Assembly: GCA_023665575.1 (NCBI GenBank)
Contig: JAMPDQ010000014.1
Location: 1-42,895, forward strand
Reading direction: 5' to 3'
Source of the DNA: Candidatus Amulumruptor caecigallinarius
Lineage (GTDB): Bacteria > Bacteroidota > Bacteroidia > Bacteroidales > Muribaculaceae
DNA length: 42,895 nt
The number at the start of each line of letters is the position of its first letter. Position 1 is the first letter of the stretch. Positions 34,812-40,777 of this stretch are shown piece after piece. The notes under the pieces were generated by a model. The model searched no databases. It was not told the DNA's origin and saw nothing but the letters and a program-made list of their open reading frames with translations. A program made the translations under genes and the position numbers.

Positions 34812-36269
34812 ATGGAAGTAAAAGACCTTAAACCTGAATTAATTTGGAAGTGCTTTGACGCGGTCACCAAAATTCCGCGCCCTTCATGCCATGAGGAACA
34901 AATCCGCGATTTCCTGCTCAAATTTGCAGCTGACAACGGAATCAAGGCTAAAACCGATAAAGTGGGCAATGTGGTGATGACCAAACCGGCCACCCCCGGA
35001 CATGAAAATGCTCCCACTGTGATTCTGCAGGCTCATATGGATATGGTGGCTGAGAAAAACGGCGACGTGAAGCATGACTTCATGAAGGATCCCATTGAAA
35101 CATACGTGGATGGCGACTGGGTTAAAGCCAAGGGCACTACTCTCGGCGCTGACAACGGCATCGGCATGGCTGCCGCCATGGCCGTGATGCTCGACAAGAA
35201 TCTTATTCACGGCCCGGTTGAAGCTCTCTTCACCGTGAATGAAGAAATCGGCCTCGAAGGTGCGCAAAACCTCGGCAAGGATATGATCAGCGGCAACATC
35301 CTTATCAATATGGATTCTGAAGATGACGGCGAAATTTTTGTGGGCTGCGCCGGCGGCATCGACACAACAGCCGATTTTACTTATCAGAGAAGCTATTCTC
35401 CCGAAAACTTTGTGTATATGCGTGTGTCGGTGAGCGGTCTGCTCGGCGGACACTCCGGCAGCGACATCAACCTCGGCCGCGCCAATGCCAACAAAATCAT
35501 TGCCCGCTTCATCTGGGAATGCTCGCAGAAATGGGATATCACCCTCTGCTCATTCGAAGGCGGAAACCTGCGCAACGCAATTCCGCGTGAAGCCGAGGCC
35601 GTGTTTGGTATCCACGCCGACCACGAGGAGGAGATGAAGCATTATCTTAAGAAATATTACAACGACATCAAAATCGAATATGACACTGTGGAGCCGGCAA
35701 TGGATTTCCGTATCGAAGCTTGCGAACGCCCGGCCTACTGCATTGACTCCGCAACATCGCTCAACCTTGTGAGAGCGGTATATTCAGCTCCTCATGGCGT
35801 TTATTCAATGAGCCGCGACATCGAAGGCCTCGTTGAAACTTCCACCAACCTCGCATCGGTGAAAATAATCGATGACAAAACCATTCGCGTCACCACCAGC
35901 CAGCGCTCTTCAGTGGAAAGCCGCAAAAACGATATGGCAGGTCAGGTGGAAGCGCATTTCCAGCTCGCCGGTGCCAAAGTGTCGCACAGCGACGGCTACC
36001 CCGGCTGGGCTCCCAATATGAAATCTCCCATCATGAAGATTTCTGCCGATGCTTATGAGGAACTATTCGGTGTGAAACCCGCGATAAAGGCTATTCATGC
36101 CGGTTTGGAATGCGGACTCTTCCTCGCCAAATATCCGCATCTTGACATGGTGAGCTTCGGCCCGACAATGACCGGTGTGCACTCTCCCGATGAGAAACTC
36201 CTCATTCCTACAGTAGATAAATTCTGGAAACACCTCTGCCTGGTTCTCGAAAAAGTGGCTTTGTCATGA
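34812..36269 (+). CDS. pepD: PepD-type aminoacyl-histidine dipeptidase, first copy
   Basis: This 485-residue M20C di-zinc peptidase cleaves dipeptides such as carnosine and Xaa-His in the cytoplasm. Metal and catalytic motifs are visible: LQAHMDMVAEK (His and catalytic Asp), TLGADNGIGM (bridging Asp), VNEEIGLEGA (Glu pair), INMDSEDDGEIFVG (Asp ligand) and IHAGLECGLF (final His). The lid or dimerisation region has SVSGLLGGHSGSDINLGR. It is the normal PepD length of about 485. Its stop overlaps the muramidase start as ATGA, so the genes are translationally coupled. It is clearly paralogous to the gene at 37074 along its whole length. Specificity within M20C is inferred. Confidence 0.93.
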   Translation: MEVKDLKPELIWKCFDAVTKIPRPSCHEEQIRDFLLKFAADNGIKAKTDKVGNVVMTKPATPGHENAPTVILQAHMDMVAEKNGDVKHDFMKDPIETYVDGDWVKAKGTTLGADNGIGMAAAMAVMLDKNLIHGPVEALFTVNEEIGLEGAQNLGKDMISGNILINMDSEDDGEIFVGCAGGIDTTADFTYQRSYSPENFVYMRVSVSGLLGGHSGSDINLGRANANKIIARFIWECSQKWDITLCSFEGGNLRNAIPREAEAVFGIHADHEEEMKHYLKKYYNDIKIEYDTVEPAMDFRIEACERPAYCIDSATSLNLVRAVYSAPHGVYSMSRDIEGLVETSTNLASVKIIDDKTIRVTTSQRSSVESRKNDMAGQVEAHFQLAGAKVSHSDGYPGWAPNMKSPIMKISADAYEELFGVKPAIKAIHAGLECGLFLAKYPHLDMVSFGPTMTGVHSPDEKLLIPTVDKFWKHLCLVLEKVALS

Positions 36270-37072
36270 GCCGGCGTGCAATCCTGCTCCTGCCCCTTTT
36301 GATGTGGGCGGGAGCGGTTTGTGCGCAGACCGCTGCTATCTCTCCGCAACCGGCTGACTCTGCCGACAACAAAAATGAATATTTCGGAAAAGCCAGCGAG
36401 GCCGTAAAGAAAGCCAACGCGCGTAAAATCGCCGATTCCTACCATGCCGACCCGGAGCTATTCGGCATAAAGGTGCCGAAAGTGTCGAATGATGACGACC
36501 TTTCGAAATATACCTCACTTAGCGATGAGGATTTCAAAATAGTGGCCGAACAGCTCGGTGTGGAAATCGCTGCCATTAAGGCCGTGGTGCTCATTGAGGC
36601 CGGCAGGCAGATGAAGGGTTTCTGGGCTCCGGGTGTGCCGGTGATTAATTTCGATCGGGCAATGTATAACCGCTTTCGCCGAAGCGCTTCATGTCCGGGC
36701 GATAAAAATTCGAACGTGCCGAAAGGCCTCTCGGGTTATGCCCTGCAGGAATGGACACTGCTCGCAAATGCCCGCAAAACCAATGCCCGCGCTGCAAATA
36801 TGGGCACATTCTGGGGAATGTTTCAGATTGGAGGCTTCAATTATAAACATTGCGGTTGTGAAAGCGTTGATGAAATGGTGAGCCTTATGTCGCAGTCGGA
36901 GCTGGCTCAGCTCGAATTGTTCGCGCAGTTTATCACCAACTCCGGGATGCTCGGGGATTTGAAAAATAAGAATTGGGCCGGTTTCGCAAGAAAATATAAC
37001 GGCGCAAGCTATGCCCGCAGAGGATATCACACCAGAATGGCTAACGCATATCTAAAATTCAAAGGAAAATAA
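36266..37072 (+). CDS. exported N-acetylmuramidase-type (DUF3380) peptidoglycan hydrolase
   Basis: The 268-residue protein begins with a signal peptide (MSRRAILLLPLLMWAGAVCA, cleavage likely before QT). After a linker of about 70 residues it has an N-acetylmuramidase domain of the DUF3380 family: IKAVVLIEAGRQMKGFW with the probable catalytic Glu, VPVINFDRAMYNRF, NMGTFWGMFQIGGFNYKHCG, and a C-terminal WAGFARKYNGASYARRGYHT. The enzyme should cut glycan strands of peptidoglycan outside the cytoplasm. Many relatives are phage endolysins, but here it is a host-type gene with a signal peptide. It overlaps pepD1 by 4 bases and lies one base before pepD2, so it is made from one message with two cytoplasmic dipeptidases. 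Confidence 0.85.
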   Translation: MSRRAILLLPLLMWAGAVCAQTAAISPQPADSADNKNEYFGKASEAVKKANARKIADSYHADPELFGIKVPKVSNDDDLSKYTSLSDEDFKIVAEQLGVEIAAIKAVVLIEAGRQMKGFWAPGVPVINFDRAMYNRFRRSASCPGDKNSNVPKGLSGYALQEWTLLANARKTNARAANMGTFWGMFQIGGFNYKHCGCESVDEMVSLMSQSELAQLELFAQFITNSGMLGDLKNKNWAGFARKYNGASYARRGYHTRMANAYLKFKGK

Positions 37073-37073
37073 C

Positions 37074-38528
37074 ATGAAAATCACTGATTTGAACCCCAAA
37101 CTCGTTTGGGAAATTTTTGATGAAATCACAAAAGTGCCGCGCCCTACGCATCATCTCGACAAGATGAAAGAGTTTCTTGTGGCATGGGCCGAACGCCATA
37201 ATATTGAAGTGCACACCGATGAGGTGGGCAATGTAATGATGAGGGTGCCCGCCACTCCGGGACATGAGAACGCCCCGGTTATCATTCTGCAGGGACACCA
37301 GGATATGGTGGCTGAAAAGCTACCCGAGGTGAAGCATGATTTTATGACCGACCCAATCAAAACCGTGGTTGACGGCGAATGGGTGCGTGCCGAAGGCACA
37401 ACGCTGGGCGCTGACAACGGCCTGGGATGTGCCACTGCAATGGCTTGCCTTATCGACCCCGATATCGTTCACGGCCCGCTTGAGGCATTGCTGACCGTGG
37501 ATGAGGAGCAGGGTCTTATCGGCGCTAACGGCCTGCAGAAAGGATTTGTGACCGGCAAAACTCTTCTAAATCTCGACAGCGAGGAGATGGGTTCGCTCGT
37601 GATTGGCTGCGCAGGCGGAAAAGTGACCATCTGCTCCATACCGGTGACAAAACAACCCTCCCCGGCAAATCTGAAATTCTATAAGGTGGAAATCGGCGGC
37701 TTGAAGGGCGGCCACTCCGGAATGGAGATTAATCTGGGCAGAGCAAACGCCAATGTGCAGCTCGCACGCTTCCTTTGGGAGGCCGACAGAATTAATCCTG
37801 TTGAGCTCGCCTTTATCGATGGAGGCGGCCTGGCAAATGCAATTCCAAGAGATGCAATGGCTGTGGTGGGTGTGTCGGAAGACGCCTGCGAGGCATTCCT
37901 CAACTATGCAGTGGAATTTAACAAAACAATTCATGCAGAGTTTGCCGCTGCTGAAAATGCAGATTTCTTCTTTACCGTGAAGGAGGAAAAACCGCAGAGT
38001 GAGATTATTGAATCGCAACTCGCGCATAACCTCATTTCGGCAATCTTTGCCTGTCCTAACGGCGTGCAGACGATGTCGGCCGCTATTCCGGGTCTTGTGG
38101 AGACTTCTGACAACCTCGCATCAGTGAAGATGCTGCAAAACAACACAATTGAAATTACTGTGCATCAGCGTTCTTCTGTCGACTCCCGCCGCGATGAAAT
38201 CGCCGACCGCGTCAGCGCTCTATTCTCTATGATTGGCGCCGAGGTGAAATTCGACGACTCTTATCCCGGATGGAAGCCCAACCCCAATTCCAAAGTGCTT
38301 AAGGTGGCTGAAGAATGCTATGAGGAGCTTTTCCACTGTAAGCCGAAAGTTGAAGCTCTTCACGCCGGACTCGAGTGTGGCCTTTTCCTCGAAAAGATGC
38401 CCGACCTTGACATGGTCAGCTTTGGCCCCACACTGAAGGATATCCACTCTCCCGGCGAAAAAGCCAACATAAAGACAGTGCAGGAATTCTACGAACTTCT
38501 CAAGGATATGCTCGGGAAGCTCGCCTGA
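37074..38528 (+). CDS. pepD: PepD-type aminoacyl-histidine dipeptidase, second copy
   Basis: The 484-residue M20C peptidase is a paralogue of the gene at 34812 with the same motifs: LQGHQDMVAEK (the metal His-x-Asp is present but Met is Gln), TLGADNGLGC, VDEEQGLIGA, LNLDSEEMGSLVIG and LHAGLECGLFLEK. VDEEQGL in place of VNEEIGL and GHQDMV in place of AHMDMV suggest a shifted substrate preference, although metal ligands are kept. It starts one base after the muramidase stop. The two copies probably arose by tandem duplication, with the muramidase between them acquired or retained. A good terminator follows at 38601. Confidence 0.93.
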   Translation: MKITDLNPKLVWEIFDEITKVPRPTHHLDKMKEFLVAWAERHNIEVHTDEVGNVMMRVPATPGHENAPVIILQGHQDMVAEKLPEVKHDFMTDPIKTVVDGEWVRAEGTTLGADNGLGCATAMACLIDPDIVHGPLEALLTVDEEQGLIGANGLQKGFVTGKTLLNLDSEEMGSLVIGCAGGKVTICSIPVTKQPSPANLKFYKVEIGGLKGGHSGMEINLGRANANVQLARFLWEADRINPVELAFIDGGGLANAIPRDAMAVVGVSEDACEAFLNYAVEFNKTIHAEFAAAENADFFFTVKEEKPQSEIIESQLAHNLISAIFACPNGVQTMSAAIPGLVETSDNLASVKMLQNNTIEITVHQRSSVDSRRDEIADRVSALFSMIGAEVKFDDSYPGWKPNPNSKVLKVAEECYEELFHCKPKVEALHAGLECGLFLEKMPDLDMVSFGPTLKDIHSPGEKANIKTVQEFYELLKDMLGKLA

Positions 38529-38548
38529 TTCTCCACTAATAAGGCTCT

Positions 38549-38586
38549 ATTCCCCAAAAAATGATAAGGGGGAATGAAGCCTGAAA
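38549..38586. repeat. conserved 3' hairpin plus tail, copy 1
   Basis: ATTCCCC (38549-38555) pairs with GGGGAAT (38569-38575), and GAAGCCTGAAA follows. The same arms and tail occur at 40286-40326. It lies 20 bases past the pepD2 stop. Confidence 0.8.
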
Positions 38587-38600
38587 GTCTGTTTCATAAA

Positions 38601-38635
38601 AAAGCCGGAATGCTTTCCCGAAGCATTCCGGCTTT
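38601..38635 (+). terminator. terminator of the PepD operon
   Basis: AAAGCCGGAATGCTT, loop TCCCG and AAGCATTCCGGCTTT form a perfect 15-bp stem. A T run comes six bases later (38641-38646). It is nested in an AGTCTGTTTCATAAAA arm on its left (38586-38601). Confidence 0.8.
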
Positions 38636-38683
38636 GAACATTTTTTAACTGTTTCAGGTTATTACATTGAATCACTTTAAACC

Positions 38684-38719
38684 GTGCATGCGGAATATTT
38701 TATAAATATCCCCATGCAT
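38684..38719. repeat. imperfect palindrome with TGCATG ends
   Basis: GTGCATGCGGAATATTT pairs with AAATATCCCCATGCAT with one bulge and two mismatches. The CATGCATGAG edge recurs at 34684 and, as CATGCGTGAG, at 38947, always near the inverted-repeat arms. Confidence 0.65.
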
Positions 38720-38766
38720 GAGTTCGAAGAGTCTGTTTCGTAAAAACATCAAAAATATGAGAGGCT

Positions 38767-38774
38767 TATTTTTG
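38767..38774 (+). promoter_or_regulatory. -7 box in front of the three-way-junction RNA
   Basis: TATTTTTG matches TAnnTTTG; no -33 is clear. Transcription is expected to start about 38780, the first base of the folded segment. Confidence 0.45.
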
Positions 38775-38779
38775 AAATA

Positions 38780-38836
38780 ATTTATTCAATCTCGGAGGGG
38801 CAACCTCTCGGTTGTGACCGACAAGATTGGATAAAT
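38780..38836 (+). ncRNA. candidate structured RNA: three-way junction
   Basis: A 13-bp outer stem (38780-38792 with 38824-38836, one G-U pair) encloses two hairpins. Hairpin A has GAGG/CCTC (38795-38798, 38804-38807) around GGCAA. Hairpin B has CGGT/ACCG (38809-38812, 38817-38820) around TGTG. A T run at 38862-38868 lies 25 bases later without its own stem. It is not tRNA-like and I recognise no family. It could be a small RNA or the 5' leader of the NYN gene message. Confidence 0.5.
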
Positions 38837-39035
38837 CAGCCAAAAAGATGCCGGACCAAAGTTTTTTTATTGATGCAAGCATATAAATTAAATAAATTAA
38901 CAATAAATCATATGTCTGTTTTATATTTCAATTACTATTGGCCTCGCATGCGTGAGCCGAGTTTGACACAGCATGCGGCCTCTAATGTTAATTTCTTTAT
39001 GAAGCAGACTCTTAAGCAAGTAACTGGCAAATTAT

Positions 39036-39686
39036 ATGTTTGACTTTTTATCTATTGGAGTATTCATCGACGGTGGATATTATGCAAAAGTGAATCGCGC
39101 ACTGAAAGCACGCGACCGGTCTATAATTCGCGTAAGTGCACTGTTTGAATATATTTGTTCGGAAATAGCAATGCAGGAGGGTGTCAATCTTTCCGATTGC
39201 CAGATCACGGAAGCCCATTATTTCCGGGGTCGCTTCCGGGTGAAGGAGGCTTATGACAAGCATCTGCTTTATAATGAGCGGAAGTTTGAAGACACACTGA
39301 TTGAAAATGATGTGGTGTTTCATTACAAACACTTGCGCGAAGTGGAGCGCGACGGCCAGACGGAAGTGCTTGAAAAGGGTGTGGATGTGTGGTTTGCACT
39401 CGAAGCTTATGAATTGGCCACGTTCAGAAAGTTTGACTATGTGGTGCTTATCACCGGTGATGCTGATCATCAAATGCTTGTGAGGAAGCTGAAGGCATTG
39501 AAAATCAAGACTGTGCTGCTTACGTGGAATCTGACGGATGTTGATACCACTGCGCACATCCTGCGCGAAGAGGCCGGGCAGCATTGGGAATTATCGATGA
39601 TTGTAGACAACAATCCACAGTTGCGCAAAATGCTCCTTTACAGGCTGCGCGAATCTGCTGTGTCGCAACTTGGCGACAACTTCTGA
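39036..39686 (+). CDS. NYN-domain (LabA/DUF88-like) putative ribonuclease
   Basis: The 216-residue protein is a PIN-like NYN domain. Conserved acidic residues expected to bind Mg2+ lie in GVFIDGGYY (residues 8-16), EKGVDVWFALEAYELA and LITGDADHQMLVRKL, and a late LREEAGQHWEL region is also present. Relatives cut RNA or act in RNA processing; the target is unknown. A C-terminal stretch of about 30 residues (after IVDNNPQLRKMLLYRL) is not part of the core. Upstream is a leader of up to 260 bases with a structured RNA and an inverted-repeat element. A 65-base gap separates it from the lipoprotein gene downstream. Confidence 0.87.
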   Translation: MFDFLSIGVFIDGGYYAKVNRALKARDRSIIRVSALFEYICSEIAMQEGVNLSDCQITEAHYFRGRFRVKEAYDKHLLYNERKFEDTLIENDVVFHYKHLREVERDGQTEVLEKGVDVWFALEAYELATFRKFDYVVLITGDADHQMLVRKLKALKIKTVLLTWNLTDVDTTAHILREEAGQHWELSMIVDNNPQLRKMLLYRLRESAVSQLGDNF

Positions 39687-39751
39687 TTTGTTCTCAATGT
39701 ATGTATAAAATGTATGTAACGCGTATAAAATCTATATAAAATATTGTCACT

Positions 39752-40279
39752 ATGAAAACATCAGCTAAAACATTCACATCCTCAGTGTTGGCTCTAATGG
39801 CCGTGCTGTTACTGACTTTTGTCAGCTCTTGCTCCAAGACATCCCCCCGGGATGTGGCAGCCAAAATAGATGCGAAAGAGTCTCTCTCGCAAAATGACTA
39901 TGGCGTAATTATTGACTACTGCGGCGAATATGCTGAAAAAGCCCAGAACTATTTCAATATCATCAGTGGCCAGCCAAACGATTCCACGCGTGTGGCTGTG
40001 GAGGCATCGCAAAATCTTGCCACACTCTATCAGGAATATAACTATCTTGATTTGTTCCGCAACACTCTATATTCAATCAGCGACTCTGACCTCGACAAGA
40101 GCAACATCGATAAAGTGAACAAATATTCAAAGCTTGAAGCTTTCCCGCTCCCAGGTGGTGCGGGCGTGGCTCTTGAAAATCCGGATGTTGTTGGTATGAT
40201 CGAAGACACACCCAACAGCGACACCTCTGCCGTGATTGCAACCGGTGACGGCGAAGCCGTCGACGTTAAGGTGAAATAA
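39752..40279 (+). CDS. small lipoprotein of unknown function
   Basis: The 175-residue product has an n-region with two Lys, a hydrophobic core (VLALMAVLLLTF) and a lipobox VSSC with Cys at residue 27, so it should be lipidated and membrane-bound. The middle (about 30-120) is predicted mostly helical, with an acidic and polar composition (DVAAKIDAKESLSQNDYGVI, YFNIISGQPN). A Gly/Pro spot and a Ser/Thr/Asp-rich tail end it. No family is recognised. The short leader holds a repeated GTATAAAAT unit rather than a clear promoter box. A conserved hairpin (40286) follows seven bases after the stop. Confidence 0.8.
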   Translation: MKTSAKTFTSSVLALMAVLLLTFVSSCSKTSPRDVAAKIDAKESLSQNDYGVIIDYCGEYAEKAQNYFNIISGQPNDSTRVAVEASQNLATLYQEYNYLDLFRNTLYSISDSDLDKSNIDKVNKYSKLEAFPLPGGAGVALENPDVVGMIEDTPNSDTSAVIATGDGEAVDVKVK

Positions 40280-40285
40280 GAATCC

Positions 40286-40326
40286 ATTCCCCAAATATTG
40301 TTAAAGTAGGGGAATGAAGCCTGAAA
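40286..40326. repeat. conserved 3' hairpin plus tail, copy 2
   Basis: ATTCCCC (40286-40292) and GGGGAAT (40309-40315) followed by GAAGCCTGAAA repeat the arrangement at 38549-38586. Loop sequences differ, but arms and tail are identical. Confidence 0.8.
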
Positions 40327-40364
40327 CATCCCAACTTAAAAACTCCTGACTTCAAACTCCAATC

Positions 40365-40402
40365 CCCGGGTCGGTGAGTTGTCCGCAACTTTCCAACCCG
40401 GG
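40365..40402. other. two-tier hairpin upstream of the glmS promoter
   Basis: CCCGGGT/ACCCGGG (40365-40371, 40396-40402) encloses AGTTG/CAACT (40377-40381, 40386-40390) with a TCCG loop, separated by symmetric 5-base internal loops. No T run follows. Confidence 0.7.
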
Positions 40403-40443
40403 TGAATCGCCGGCTTTGAACCACTGCTCATATGGGCACGGGT

Positions 40444-40474
40444 TTTGAAGTTGGCGTTTTTTTTTGTAACTTTG
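40444..40474 (+). promoter_or_regulatory. strong consensus promoter for glmS
   Basis: TTTG (40444-40447), 19 bases, then TAACTTTG (40467-40474) followed by T is an exact consensus match. It lies 300 bases before the glmS ATG, so the message has a very long leader. Confidence 0.75.
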
Positions 40475-40496
40475 TCGCGGTGCCGATAAAAATACA

Positions 40497-40520
40497 ATGA
40501 ATCGGCCTTTTATCCGTTAA
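40497..40520 (+). CDS. possible 7-codon leader peptide of glmS
   Basis: ATG AAT CGG CCT TTT ATC CGT TAA (MNRPFIR) begins about 15 bases after the predicted transcription start. Too short to judge by content; it is listed because of its place in the long leader. Confidence 0.2.
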   Translation: MNRPFIR

Positions 40521-40538
40521 ATAGCTAAGAAAAATATT

Positions 40539-40761
40539 AGAGTCGATTTCATAGAAATTTAACTTTAGGTTGGGAATTGGAGTCTTAATCGATCAAAAGA
40601 TTTCTAATCGGCTTTTAGACATATTATCGGTTTGTTTTTCTTAACTGCTTATTACCGGTGATTGAAACAATTGGCAACAATATCTTTTGCCGGTGATTCG
40701 GCAAATTTACCGAAACCAATTCTCCAACATGCGACCTTAGGGTCACTTAAAAAACAGACTC
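40539..40761. repeat. inverted-repeat element 3, glmS leader
   Basis: AGAGTCGATTTCATA (40539-40553) and AACAGACTC (40753-40761) are the degenerate outer arms. Inside, GGTTGGGAATTGG (about 40568-40580) pairs with CCAATTCTCCAAC (about 40718-40731). ATATT flanks both ends, as a target duplication would. CCGGTGATT occurs twice in the middle. The right arm ends 16 bases before the glmS ATG. Confidence 0.6.
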
Positions 40762-40777
40762 ATATTCAATATTAAAC

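Larger units (their letters stand above)
38727..39013. repeat. inverted-repeat element 2, before the NYN gene
   Basis: AAGAGTCTGTTTCGTAAA (38727-38744) and TTTATGAAGCAGACTCTT (38996-39013) match as inverted arms at 16 of 18 bases. Inside lie a -7 box, a three-way-junction fold, and a GGCC(TC)GCATGC/GCATGCGGCC stem (38940-38980). The right arm ends 22 bases before the NYN start. A direct copy of the left arm is at 38586. Confidence 0.8.

Noticed and set aside
36266-37072. Prophage endolysin
   Set aside because: The domain is common in phages, but a signal peptide, coupling to two pepD genes and absence of any phage gene argue for a host gene.
40539-40777. glmS ribozyme
   Set aside because: I see none of the known core or pseudoknot sequence of the Firmicutes ribozyme; the leader has different inverted repeats.
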